Assembly (NCBI GenBank): GCA_902800435.1
Contig: CADCEQ010000004.1
Location: 1-64,000 of the forward strand
DNA from: an uncultured Prevotellaceae bacterium
GTDB lineage: Bacteria; Bacteroidota; Bacteroidia; Bacteroidales; Bacteroidaceae
DNA: 64,000 nt
Direction of reading: 5' to 3'
Part shown: in pieces, positions 24,302-31,988 of the stretch
Layout: every line of letters starts with the position of its first letter
Position numbering within the stretch: the first letter of the stretch is position 1
Program-made: the position numbers and the translations under genes
Notes under the pieces: model-generated
Databases searched by the model: none
The model's input: the letters and a program-made list of their open reading frames with translations, nothing else
Told to the model about the DNA's origin: nothing

Positions 24302-25522
24302 CTAAAATGGTGCGGCGGGGTGCTGTGCCTGCCATTCTGCGACTGCTTTAGGGCTGAGAAACTCGTCGAACTCCTGGGCGGTCAGCGAGTCGATGATGCT
24401 GCAGGGGTCGGGCAGTAATGGGCGGTAGACTATCCGCTGGGGTACAGCCTTAACCGTTGCCGATGCTGCTGCCGATGGTGGCGGCGGTGCGGTGGGTGTC
24501 GGCGGTGCGGGAGTGAAGGTGTCGGAATCCTTGTACCTTATACCGTTGTCGCTGCAAATTTTAAAGAATGTGCCGATGTTCACGTTTGGGCGGTTCTTGT
24601 TCTTTTGCCACTTATACTCCGTTTCCCTTTGATTGAACTTTGAGTTAAAACGGCTCAGGCGCATATAATACTCTTTTCCAGCGTCGCCAAGGCCGTTGAA
24701 AAGTGCGGCGGCAATATCTACCCATTCTCCGTAATCTGACGTTATATCGAGCATTCTGCGCTCAATTTCTTCGACGCACTTCTGCACTGCAGCCTCGGTG
24801 TCGGTTGCTGGGCGGTGGTGGGCGTAGTTCCTTTGGGGTGTCGTTGTGGTAGGGCGTTTCCTTACTCTGAACACTTCGGCGGTCTCGTTGACATACGGCT
24901 GCGGGTCGAAGCTGACGAATCGGGGGCGTGTCAAGTCTTTCGTCGCTGGGTCGATTGTGAGTTTCAGATGCTCCCTAAAAAGGTAGTCCAGATAGGCCCA
25001 TGCCTCTGCGTGTCGGCGGCAGTCCTCTATCTCTATTATAACGAAAAGTCCATGATTCCCGACTGAGCGCGCAATATAACTCACAAAAGGCAGTTGGCTG
25101 AGTTTCCGCTTAATGGCCTCCCAGTCAGTCACCCATTCGTTGGGTACTTCCTTTCCTGCCGCTCTCACTTGTGCGGCTCGGCTGGGCTTTGTCGCGTCAA
25201 TGTCGAGTGTTAGCAGGTTGGTTGGCTGCTGCAGGTCGGCTAATAGTCCACCATTCGCAAACGTGCCACCGATGGCCGCAAGTGGTAGCTCCCTTTTCCC
25301 CTGCTTATATATTTCCTCATATCTCGCACTCGCGGCGGGGTCGCTGTCGAATGTCTGCAGCATGGAGTCGTACACCTGCCGCAGGTAGTTGATGGTTGGC
25401 AGATAGTCTTTGCCAGCGTCAAGGAACTGCCGCAGGGGTACTTCTATCTTGTTGTTTGCAGTGCGGGTGGTGGTGCTCCAGACGCTTAGTTGTCGGTCAA
25501 ATACATTTTCCATACTATCCAT
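24302..25522 (-). CDS. VirE-N (BT4734-like)/primase-type replication protein
   Basis: 406 residues. The N-terminal half matches the BT4734/VirE N-terminal domain common in Bacteroidetes mobile elements: LPLAAIGGTFANGGLLADL, LLTLDID, SVGNHGLFVIIEIED and RPRFVSFDPQPYVN, which is also the pattern of archaeo-eukaryotic primase-like folds (acidic LDID). The C-terminal part contains a primase-C-terminal-like segment (DYGEWVDIAAALFNGLGDAG) and a Pro/Ala-rich tail. It probably primes replication of the excised element with the adjacent RepA-like ATPase. Confidence 0.78.
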   Translation of the reverse strand: MDSMENVFDRQLSVWSTTTRTANNKIEVPLRQFLDAGKDYLPTINYLRQVYDSMLQTFDSDPAASARYEEIYKQGKRELPLAAIGGTFANGGLLADLQQPTNLLTLDIDATKPSRAAQVRAAGKEVPNEWVTDWEAIKRKLSQLPFVSYIARSVGNHGLFVIIEIEDCRRHAEAWAYLDYLFREHLKLTIDPATKDLTRPRFVSFDPQPYVNETAEVFRVRKRPTTTTPQRNYAHHRPATDTEAAVQKCVEEIERRMLDITSDYGEWVDIAAALFNGLGDAGKEYYMRLSRFNSKFNQRETEYKWQKNKNRPNVNIGTFFKICSDNGIRYKDSDTFTPAPPTPTAPPPPSAAASATVKAVPQRIVYRPLLPDPCSIIDSLTAQEFDEFLSPKAVAEWQAQHPAAPF

Positions 25523-25525
25523 TTA

Positions 25526-25660
25526 GTGAAATTGTCAGTTGTCTTGAAACTTAGTCTTTAGTTGGTGGTGAAAATGGGGAATATATTATATATATATTCA
25601 CCCCCATGTTTCACCTTTTCCAACATGGTGAAATTTCACTTGTTTTCACCATTTCACTAA
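25526..25660. other. Repeat-rich AT region, candidate replication origin
   Basis: It contains a long imperfect inverted repeat (25567-25615; GGTGAAA... arms around an AT-rich centre) and at least six GTGAAA/TTTCAC motifs in about 130 bases. It lies between the RepA-like ATPase and the primase-like gene and extends slightly into the former's 3' end. Iteron-like repeats by an AT-rich stretch between replication genes suggest an origin. Confidence 0.5.
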
Positions 25661-26791
25661 CTTGTAATCTTTTCCGTTTTTCAGAAGTATTTTGTCGGTG
25701 TCAGTTGCTATCTTTATCCAGCTCTTTGCCGTGCGGTCAGTGACTTTGCACTTGCTAACTATTTGGGAAACTATATCGGTGTACCGTAGTATCTTATCCC
25801 CCATAATTTCCTCAAAAAGTTCCCTTCTGCAATCTCCTGTTTTTCCTCCCGCTTCACTTAGCAGCTCGAACGGAACTCGATTACCTGTTGCCGTGAACGT
25901 GAAAGAGTCGGTGTTCATACGCAATTCGATGCTCTCGGACTTGAAGTCACTGCCAAGGTAGTTTCCCTTCACGCAACAAAGATGGCGGATGTCGGGATCT
26001 GATTTGTCTTTCAGGAATAAGAAGCAGGCTCTTGCAATAGCCTCCAGACTCTGACTGCCGACAAGGGCGTTTTTCGTCGGCGTGTTGTTCTCCTGTCCCT
26101 TGCCGATATGGTGAAGGAACACCACGCAACACTGATTCTTTCTCGCCAGCTCGTTGAAGGGCTTCACGAAGGCTCTCACCTGTGCTGAATTATTCATATC
26201 TTTTCCACTGAAAAACTCAGCGAAAGAGTCTATAATGATTAAGTCTGCTGGTGTGGTAGAGAGTCGGTCGGCCAGCCGTTCGATTAGGTTTTCAGACTCA
26301 AATACAAACTGCAGTCCCCTCCAAGATTCTGAAGCGTCCCTGTAAAAGAGATTGTGTCGTTTCAGTAGGTAGTTCGTAGCCGTTTTGTCGTCCTCGCCCG
26401 ATGCGTATAGTACTGACCTGAATCTTCCCCCAAAAGGATAGCCAAGGAAGTTTCGCCCAGTTGCCACATGGATAGCAAGGTTTCGGAGGAACATTGATTT
26501 TCCTGCATCACTCTCACCACCGAATACGACGACACCGACCTGGGGAAGTATGGGGTCGTAGAGCGTCGGCAACTTCGTGTCGGGCATTGCTAATAAGTCT
26601 GCAGCACTTACCCACGCCGATTCCTCCTGACTCTCCCGATATTCTCCCAGCAGATTCTTGATGTCTGCATCTTTTTCGTCAAAATCCTTGCGAGATTCAG
26701 ATTTTTGTCGTAAATTTGCGCTCGGTAAATCAGGTGTGAACACTTCAGGGGCGGCGGCGAAGGACGGTGCTGCCTTTTCTTTTTGTGTCAT
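25646..26791 (-). CDS. RepA-like AAA ATPase / replicative helicase-type protein
   Basis: 381 residues. Walker A in VVFGGESDAGKSMFLRNLAI (about 82-101), a Walker B-like LIIIDSFAEFF, and a CVVFLHHIGKG sensor, in the arrangement of RepA/RecA-type AAA_25 ATPases. A C-terminal winged-helix-like part follows (about 320-381, KVTDRTAKSWIK). In plasmids and mobile elements these hexameric proteins unwind DNA at the origin. The gene starts two bases downstream of the helix-turn-helix gene and precedes the primase-like gene. Confidence 0.82.
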   Translation of the reverse strand: MTQKEKAAPSFAAAPEVFTPDLPSANLRQKSESRKDFDEKDADIKNLLGEYRESQEESAWVSAADLLAMPDTKLPTLYDPILPQVGVVVFGGESDAGKSMFLRNLAIHVATGRNFLGYPFGGRFRSVLYASGEDDKTATNYLLKRHNLFYRDASESWRGLQFVFESENLIERLADRLSTTPADLIIIDSFAEFFSGKDMNNSAQVRAFVKPFNELARKNQCCVVFLHHIGKGQENNTPTKNALVGSQSLEAIARACFLFLKDKSDPDIRHLCCVKGNYLGSDFKSESIELRMNTDSFTFTATGNRVPFELLSEAGGKTGDCRRELFEEIMGDKILRYTDIVSQIVSKCKVTDRTAKSWIKIATDTDKILLKNGKDYKLVKW

Positions 26792-26793
26792 AG

Positions 26794-27075
26794 TCAGCCC
26801 TCCTTTCTTATTTTTAAGTCGCTGTCTTTGTAGAAGATTTTTCCACCGATTACGGTCTTCTTCAGGAGGCCGTCACGATTCCACCTCCAGAGTGTACTTT
26901 TGTCGACTCGATGACGCTTCGCAAATTCGGCTGGCGTGTACGTCGGTTCTTCTTGCTTCTGCAGTTTTGCAGATGCTTCCACAATCAATGTAGCCGCAAA
27001 TTCCTGCAGCATGGTTGGCGTTACCATTAAAAGGGTGTTGCCGTTGTCATTGTTGAGCAATTCTTTAATCGCCAT
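26794..27075 (-). CDS. Excisionase-like helix-turn-helix protein
   Basis: 93 residues. The C-terminal half (about 45-90) reads YTPAEFAKRHRVDKSTLWRW and GLLKKTVIGGKIFYKDSDLK, the helix-turn-helix plus wing of MerR/excisionase-type proteins. It likely acts as a recombination directionality factor or as a regulator of the replication genes, with which it forms an operon. Confidence 0.78.
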   Translation of the reverse strand: MAIKELLNNDNGNTLLMVTPTMLQEFAATLIVEASAKLQKQEEPTYTPAEFAKRHRVDKSTLWRWNRDGLLKKTVIGGKIFYKDSDLKIRKEG

Positions 27076-27165
27076 TTTTCTTGTCCCCTGCAGCTTTATC
27101 CCTTAACGCTCCGGGTCACTCAGGGGCGGTCGTACAGTCGGCGCGTTAACCGCTGTTTAACGGTG

Positions 27166-27173
27166 CAAAGATA
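27166..27173 (-). promoter_or_regulatory. -7 box of the HTH-ATPase replication operon
   Basis: Minus-strand TATCTTTG with a TTG about 20 bases upstream. The leader of about 90 bases includes the inverted repeat CGTTAA.CGCTG / CGTTAACCG around 27140-27165, a possible operator. Confidence 0.6.
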
Positions 27174-27260
27174 CAACTGCTTTCGTCTGGGTGCAAGAAA
27201 ACAAATGCGGACAAATGCGACCTTCCGCAAATGTCCGTACTTTTCTGCCTCTCGGTAGTG

Positions 27261-27902
27261 CTATTTTATTGCATTTTTCTGAATTTGGGTTAAGGGTTCA
27301 AACTCTTTTCTTACCCGATGGAAATCTGATTTCCTAATAACATCTGGGAACTTCTCATTAAAATCATTGTATGTTGGTGGCGGTAGAGTTGGGTCGTAAA
27401 CCATCCTAAGAATTGCCCTGACTACTGCCGTACCACACTGCCCTCTGAATATCTCCTGTGCTTCTTCCAGCTTCCCATCCTTCCACCATTTTGAAACCGA
27501 TTCCTTTGTGCCAGGAATGTGCTTTTTCGCTATCTCTATTACATCCGTAATCTCTTGCCATGTATCTTCGAAGGCTCTCTTCAGATTCCTCATTGCATCG
27601 AGGGCCATACCGTCGGGTACGCGAAGAGGCTCAAAAAGCATTTCGTCGATAACGTCCAAATGATACTGAAACTTATATTCTGAATTGAGAATGTCCAATT
27701 TCATTTTTATGCTCTGGCTATCCGAACAAATCTCGCTCAGAATTACTTTCGCGTCTATCTTCCATAGGAGTTTGGTTGTTGCGTAGTCTATCAGCGACGC
27801 AAGACGTTCCTCTTCAAGTCCCCCTGCACCATCCTTCTGCACAGCGCGCCAAACCGTAATGGCCGTACCCATCATTCCTATATATTCTATTGTTTTTGTC
27901 AT
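27261..27902 (-). CDS. Element protein of unknown function
   Basis: 213 residues, soluble and mixed alpha/beta with many acidic and aromatic residues (VDEP-like stretches; WWKDGKLEEAQEIF). I do not recognise a family. It starts three bases after the small helix-turn-helix gene and is the last gene of the integrase transcript. In this position other elements carry accessory replication or cargo genes. Confidence 0.55.
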   Translation of the reverse strand: MTKTIEYIGMMGTAITVWRAVQKDGAGGLEEERLASLIDYATTKLLWKIDAKVILSEICSDSQSIKMKLDILNSEYKFQYHLDVIDEMLFEPLRVPDGMALDAMRNLKRAFEDTWQEITDVIEIAKKHIPGTKESVSKWWKDGKLEEAQEIFRGQCGTAVVRAILRMVYDPTLPPPTYNDFNEKFPDVIRKSDFHRVRKEFEPLTQIQKNAIK

Positions 27903-27905
27903 ACT

Positions 27906-28160
27906 TCATTCTCCTTTCTTAACCCAATTAACTAAATCTCTCTCAAAAAATAACAATCGTTTCCCGATTTTCCTGTGAGGAATCTGCCGAGAAAACTGAT
28001 ACAAAGAATTGTGCGGAATCCGCAGAAACTCCGCTGCCTCCGCTGAGTCCATCAGTCGGGATGGAAATAACCTGTCAAGAAGCTCGTCGTCCTTCTTTAT
28101 CTGCTGAATGATGTTCCTTGCCACCAAATCGGCCAGCCGCTCAAGTTCGTTATTTGTCAT
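27906..28160 (-). CDS. Excisionase-family helix-turn-helix protein
   Basis: 84 residues from MTNNELERLADLVARNIIQQ; its ATG overlaps the integrase TGA (ATGA at 28157-28160), which decides the start. Residues 37-80 read MDSAEAAEFLRIPHNSLYQF followed by IPHRKIGKRLLFFERDLVNW, the standard DNA-binding domain of Bacteroidetes excisionases. Co-translated with the integrase. Confidence 0.8.
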   Translation of the reverse strand: MTNNELERLADLVARNIIQQIKKDDELLDRLFPSRLMDSAEAAEFLRIPHNSLYQFSRQIPHRKIGKRLLFFERDLVNWVKKGE

Positions 28161-29572
28161 ACCTTCTTCTTTGTTAGCATCAATATAAGTTGCGCCCGTT
28201 CCTCGTCGTTCAGATTGCAAACGAAGCTGCTGAGCTTGTCACCGTCGCCGTCGTTTAAGTTCAGCAGTTTCGAGTTATACTCCAGCTGTTTCTTTATCGG
28301 GTAGTCGTTTATATAGAGCATCGTTGTGCCGCCAGCTGTAGAGTGTCCCATCGCGTCGCTGATATACTTCAACGGGACTCCCTGCTGCTGCAGGTTGGTG
28401 GCAAAGCTATGCCTGCACCATGTCGGCGACGGTTGCTCCGACCATCCCAGCGAGTTTGTCAGTTTGCGGACGTGCTTCTTCGTGTTTTGGTTCACCTGCT
28501 GAACACGACGTGCTTTTTCTTTGTCCGTGGTGGCATCTTTCAGGATGAAGGGGAACAATAGCCCATCGGGTTCGTACTCTGCCGCCAGAGCGTCGATAAT
28601 GGCCTGCAGGGGGGACGTTATTGGTATTATGACTTCTGAGTCATTGTCGGTGCGGTCTTTTGTTTTCAGCCGATTGAACTGCAGGGACTTCCGACCACTG
28701 AGGACGTACTGCTTGTTATACGTCAGTCGCGCCATGTCGGCCATGTTGAGGCCATTTGCAAGGTACATGAAAAGGAACATTCCAAGATATGTATGAGTGT
28801 CCTCCTTATACTCGTCCGTCCATTCGTCAGGATAGGACTTGTTTGTGAAGATGTCATATAACTGCGTCCACTGCTCCACGTTGAGACATTCCTGCTTCCT
28901 GCTCTTGCCTCTTGGTATTGATACTTTGTCGGCATCTTTTTCAGAAAACGGATAGTTCGCGCGCAATATGAAACCACGCCGAATACATTCGTTCACCACG
29001 ACACGGGAACTCCTTAGATAAATGCCGATGGTGGCTTTTGCCTTGCCCTCGTCCGTCATCCCCTGCACCCACCGATGGATGGTGTCCTTCGTGACGTTGA
29101 ATCCGTCTGACTCGCTGAAGCCAGCCAGACGAATGAAACTCTTTAGGGCTATCCCGTAGCTCGCTGCAGTGCCGTGTTTCTTGCTTTCAATAACTTCCCG
29201 CCATACCGTCAGGAAATTGGCGGTAGCACTTCTTCCCGTCAGGCTTGCGCGAATTGCGTCAAGGCTTAACGTTGTGGCCTGTGCAAGTTCTTCCAGACGC
29301 TGCCGATATGCCTCAAATGTGCCCTGCCATTCCTTGTTGAGGCTGGCGTCTGACGCTTTCTCCTTCGACATCTTGCCGCGTGTTGTGCTTGTCTCGCTGA
29401 TTCTCTCAAACTCTTCGTCGGTGGCCCTCCAGCTCAACGGATAATAGAGCGTTCTTCCACCGATTACATACTTCATGCTTACCCGATACCCGTCTAGGTA
29501 CATCTTGCGCCTGTCCAGCCCCAAACTGACCGAACAGCTGCCGACTCTCGCTGTGAATTTACTTTGTGCCAT
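28157..29572 (-). CDS. Tyrosine recombinase (integrase) of the element
   Basis: 471 residues. N-terminal arm-binding and SAM-like core-binding regions (about 1-220), catalytic domain (about 235-430). Visible active-site blocks: RHSFATNLQQQG (Arg, His), DAMGHSTAGGTTMLYIN (His and the nucleophilic Tyr). The block that normally carries the first Arg reads YLANGLNMADMARL and lacks it, as in IntDOT-type enzymes. It sits 240 bases from attR with arm-type repeats in between. The start is the ATG at 29570-29572. Confidence 0.9.
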   Translation of the reverse strand: MAQSKFTARVGSCSVSLGLDRRKMYLDGYRVSMKYVIGGRTLYYPLSWRATDEEFERISETSTTRGKMSKEKASDASLNKEWQGTFEAYRQRLEELAQATTLSLDAIRASLTGRSATANFLTVWREVIESKKHGTAASYGIALKSFIRLAGFSESDGFNVTKDTIHRWVQGMTDEGKAKATIGIYLRSSRVVVNECIRRGFILRANYPFSEKDADKVSIPRGKSRKQECLNVEQWTQLYDIFTNKSYPDEWTDEYKEDTHTYLGMFLFMYLANGLNMADMARLTYNKQYVLSGRKSLQFNRLKTKDRTDNDSEVIIPITSPLQAIIDALAAEYEPDGLLFPFILKDATTDKEKARRVQQVNQNTKKHVRKLTNSLGWSEQPSPTWCRHSFATNLQQQGVPLKYISDAMGHSTAGGTTMLYINDYPIKKQLEYNSKLLNLNDGDGDKLSSFVCNLNDEERAQLILMLTKKKV

Positions 29573-29604
29573 AATCTGATATTTTAGTATATTTCTCCTA
29601 TTTC

Positions 29605-29704
29605 GTGAAAGTTGGTGAAAGTTATCGCCTATTTACGTCCTCGGAAATCCCCTGTTTATCGGCTTTTCAGAGTGAAAGTAGTGAAAGTTATGTGAAAGTT
29701 CACT
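29605..29704. repeat. Right arm-type repeats (GTGAAAG motifs)
   Basis: Five GTGAAAG motifs: two at 29605-29623, one at 29672, two at 29681-29699. Bases 29681-29704 are identical to 20505-20528. Located between the integrase start and attR. Confidence 0.7.
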
Positions 29705-29814
29705 ACCGATTTTAACGGGTTTTATCCGATTTTGTTTGATTGCGCAAAATTACTAAATATCTGATAATCAGCCAAATTTAATTGCGACTAATTTTGTATT
29801 TTTGCATTATTTAA

Positions 29815-29859
29815 GATTCATAATCATGAGGTCGCCGGTTCAATCCCGGCTCCCGCTAC
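29815..29859 (+). repeat. attR: right 45-bp direct repeat
   Basis: Exact copy of the last 44 bases of the tRNA-Met gene plus one. Upstream bases are unrelated to a tRNA, so it is not a functional tRNA. Confidence 0.95.
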
Positions 29860-29868
29860 CCACGAATT

Positions 29869-29903
29869 CAGCAGGTTGTGACCATTCACAGCTTGCTGTT
29901 TTT
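29869..29903 (+). terminator. Original tRNA-Met terminator, displaced by the element
   Basis: Stem CAGCAGGTTGTGA / TCACAGCTTGCTG with loop CCAT and a following T-run, 10 bases after attR. Before integration this would directly follow the tRNA gene. Confidence 0.7.
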
Positions 29904-29968
29904 CGTTTTCAGGCTTTGCTCAGCGAAGCAATTTGCGCTCCGCAAACAGGTCGTCCAAAGTGACAAAA

Positions 29969-30478
29969 CGATGACACCGATGACGATGACACCGATGACA
30001 GTGGGCATATTTATTCTAACCAACAAACCGAAAAGGTAGTCATTATTTATATTATTATATATAATAATATAAATAATGCTCTGTAAAAAGCAGCCGACAG
30101 CCGCGAACAGAGAAAAATAAATACCCCCGCTGTCATCGGTGTCATCGGTGTCATCGCTTCCGAGAGGGAACGCGCCACACGCACTTAGAAATATAAATGC
30201 CCACGCTGTCATCGCTGTCATCGTCATCGCTGTCATCGTTTCCGAGGGGCCGCCAACCACACAGAAATATAAACGCCCCCCGCTGTCAGCGGTGTCATCG
30301 GTGTCATCGTTTGTGTTCTGTGTATGTATATGCCTGTGTTTTAATATGTTACGCCTCAAACCGCGCCAATCGATGACGATGACACCGATGACAGCGGGGC
30401 ATATTTATCCTTTTCCCAGCCATCGCTCCGTCCAATCGATGACGATGACACCGATTACAGTATGGGTATATTTATTCC
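29969..30478. repeat. Six-copy family of GATGACACCGATGAC repeats
   Basis: A unit of CGATGAC/ACCGATGAC 9-mers followed by (C/A)AG.GGGC-ATATTTAT occurs forward at about 29969-30014, 30371-30409 and 30437-30478, and inverted at about 30115-30156, 30188-30238 and 30264-30309. Inverted copies end in TTTCCGAGGGG-like strings. The 727 bases between attR and gph contain no convincing gene; the ORFs there are by-products of the repeat. Confidence 0.85.
30041..30078. repeat. Perfect 38-bp AT palindrome
   Basis: Arms of 19 bases each (30041-30059 and 30060-30078) with no spacer; all A/T except the outer C/G pair. It lies between repeat copies of the surrounding family. Confidence 0.9.
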
Positions 30479-30586
30479 TATAGCAGCCCCGCCCGGCCCG
30501 AACCAGGCGGGTTAGCGCGGCCAAGTGTGCCTGATAGTGCGGCTTAGTGTATGGCTTAGTCGGCGCAATCTGGCGGCTTGCTACGG

Positions 30587-31234
30587 CTAAAACGAAAGCA
30601 GCTCTACGGGGTGGGTGATGAGCTGGGTGGCTCCGTGCTGGAGCAGGAAGGGACGGTCGCGGAAACCCCAGAGGACGCTGATGCAGGGGAGGCCGGCATT
30701 GCGGGCGGTGAGGATGTCGACATCGCTGTCGCCGACGTAGACGGCGGTGCGGCGTTCGGCTGCCAAGCGGCGGAGAGCCTCGTTGACGGTGTCGGGGGCG
30801 GGCTTGCGACTGATGCCTTCGGCCTCGTTCTCGCCGATGGCTACGGGGATTTCGGGGAAGAAGTGGGCCACGAGCTCTTGGGTGGCTGCCATCATTTTGT
30901 TGCTGACGACGGCCATGGGGCAGCCTCGGCGGCTGAGTTCACGCAGGGTTTCGGTTATTCCAGGGTAGGGACGCGTGGTGTCGAGGGCGTGGTGCATGTA
31001 GTGCTGGCGGAAGGTGGCGAGCACTTCCTCAAACTGGGCTGGGCCCAGTCCTGAGGGAACGGCCCGCTCCATCAGTCGGCGCACGCCGTTGCCCACGAAG
31101 CGGCGGACATCGTCGATTGAGTGCTCGGGGAATCCGAACTGGCGCAGGGCGTAGTTTGCTGATGCCGCGAGGTCGCCGAGGGTGTCGAGCAGGGTGCCGT
31201 CGAGGTCGAAGATATAGGTTGTATATTTGCTCAT
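30587..31234 (-). CDS. gph: Phosphoglycolate phosphatase-like HAD hydrolase
   Basis: 215 residues. HAD motif I FDLDGTLLDT (about 9-18), motif II VVSNK, motif III/IV KPAPDTV and VGDSDVDILTARNAG; a helical cap (about 20-90) makes it the Gph/PGP class. It hydrolyses 2-phosphoglycolate or similar small phosphates. The ATG at 31232-31234 is used because the -7 box ends seven bases upstream, so the mRNA is almost leaderless and the longer frame (TTG start) overlaps the promoter. Confidence 0.82.
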   Translation of the reverse strand: MSKYTTYIFDLDGTLLDTLGDLAASANYALRQFGFPEHSIDDVRRFVGNGVRRLMERAVPSGLGPAQFEEVLATFRQHYMHHALDTTRPYPGITETLRELSRRGCPMAVVSNKMMAATQELVAHFFPEIPVAIGENEAEGISRKPAPDTVNEALRRLAAERRTAVYVGDSDVDILTARNAGLPCISVLWGFRDRPFLLQHGATQLITHPVELLSF

Positions 31235-31240
31235 GGGCGG

Positions 31241-31248
31241 CAAAGGTA
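31241..31248 (-). promoter_or_regulatory. -7 box of gph
   Basis: Minus-strand TACCTTTG, only six bases before the ATG. Confidence 0.7.
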
Positions 31249-31343
31249 CGAAAAAAAAGTGAGAGTTTCTTGACTTCCGACAATTTAAATGGCAAAAATG
31301 AAAAAAAGTAAGGTTTGGGATGCTGAAAGTCGTTACTTTTTAT

Positions 31344-31351
31344 TATCTTTG
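31344..31351 (+). promoter_or_regulatory. -7 box of purH (and perhaps the mre operon)
   Basis: Plus-strand TATCTTTG, 40 bases before the ATG at 31392. Confidence 0.65.
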
Positions 31352-31391
31352 CACCCTATTTTCTAATATGTACATATAACGTTATACTGAA

Positions 31392-31988
31392 ATGGCAGAA
31401 ACAAAGAAAATCAAGACCGCATTGGTGTCGGTATTCCACAAGGACGGACTCGACGAGCTGCTGAAGAAGCTGAACGAGGAGGGTGTCAAGTTTCTGAGTA
31501 CGGGAGGTACTCAGAGTTTTATCGAGTCGTTAGGCTATGAGTGTCAGAAAGTTGAGGAGCTGACGACCTATCCCTCTATTCTGGGCGGCCGCGTGAAGAC
31601 GCTCCATCCGAAGGTGTTCGGAGGCATTCTGGGCCGTCGCGACAATGAGGGCGACCGCGAGCAGATGGCTCAGTACGAGATTCCCGAGATTGACCTTGTG
31701 GTGGTCGACCTCTACCCGTTTGAGCAGACTGTGGCCAGCGGAGCCTCTGAGGCCGACATCATCGAGAAGATTGACATAGGCGGCATCTCGCTCATCCGCG
31801 CAGCAGCCAAGAACTTCAACGACGTGGTCATCGTCCCCTCGAAGGCTGAGTACGGCGTGCTGCTCGATATTCTGAAGGCTCAGGGTGCCGAGACTACTCT
31901 TGAGCAGCGCAAGACCTTCGCTGAGAAGGCGTTCGGCGTCAGTTCGCACTATGATACTGCCATTCATGCCTGGTTTGTTAAGGATTGA
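31392..31988 (+). CDS. purH: IMP cyclohydrolase, PurH N-terminal domain only
   Basis: 198 residues equal to the MGS-type IMP cyclohydrolase domain that forms the first ~200 residues of bifunctional PurH: KTALVSVFHKDGLDELLKKL, FLSTGGT, VKTLHPKVFGGIL, IDLVVVDLYPFEQTV and IDIGGISLIRAAAKNF. The usual C-terminal AICAR transformylase domain (about 310 residues) is absent. The frame ends HAWFVKD and a low-complexity repeat follows directly. It closes the purine ring to IMP; the formylation step must be encoded elsewhere. Located just before the mre operon. Confidence 0.88.
   Translation: MAETKKIKTALVSVFHKDGLDELLKKLNEEGVKFLSTGGTQSFIESLGYECQKVEELTTYPSILGGRVKTLHPKVFGGILGRRDNEGDREQMAQYEIPEIDLVVVDLYPFEQTVASGASEADIIEKIDIGGISLIRAAAKNFNDVVIVPSKAEYGVLLDILKAQGAETTLEQRKTFAEKAFGVSSHYDTAIHAWFVKD

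Larger units (their letters stand above)
20388..29859. mobile_element. tRNA-Met integrative element of about 9.4 kb (relaxase-less)
   Basis: Bounded by 45-bp direct repeats, one in the intact tRNA and one alone. The tyrosine integrase lies next to the right end. Identical 24-bp repeats lie inside both ends (20505-20528 and 29681-29704). All genes but one run right to left: integrase, two helix-turn-helix proteins, a RepA-like ATPase, a VirE-N/primase-like protein, three small proteins, a serine recombinase and a four-gene unknown operon. No relaxase, coupling protein, type IV secretion gene or phage structural gene is recognisable. The order int-HTH-HTH-ATPase-primase resembles Bacteroidetes mobilisable elements in which a relaxase gene usually follows; here it is absent. 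Confidence 0.9.

Noticed and set aside
29815..29859. Second tRNA-Met gene
   Set aside because: Only the 3' part of the tRNA is present; the 5' acceptor, D arm and half of the anticodon stem are missing. It is the attR repeat.
29886..30359. 157-residue minus-strand frame between attR and gph
   Set aside because: It is made of the GATGAC/GTCATC repeats and the AT palindrome (DDTDDT and IIYIIIYNN runs), has no promoter and no recognisable fold; a by-product of the repeats.
29969..30478. CRISPR array
   Set aside because: Repeats are very short and occur in both orientations with unequal spacing; there are no regular unique spacers and no cas genes.
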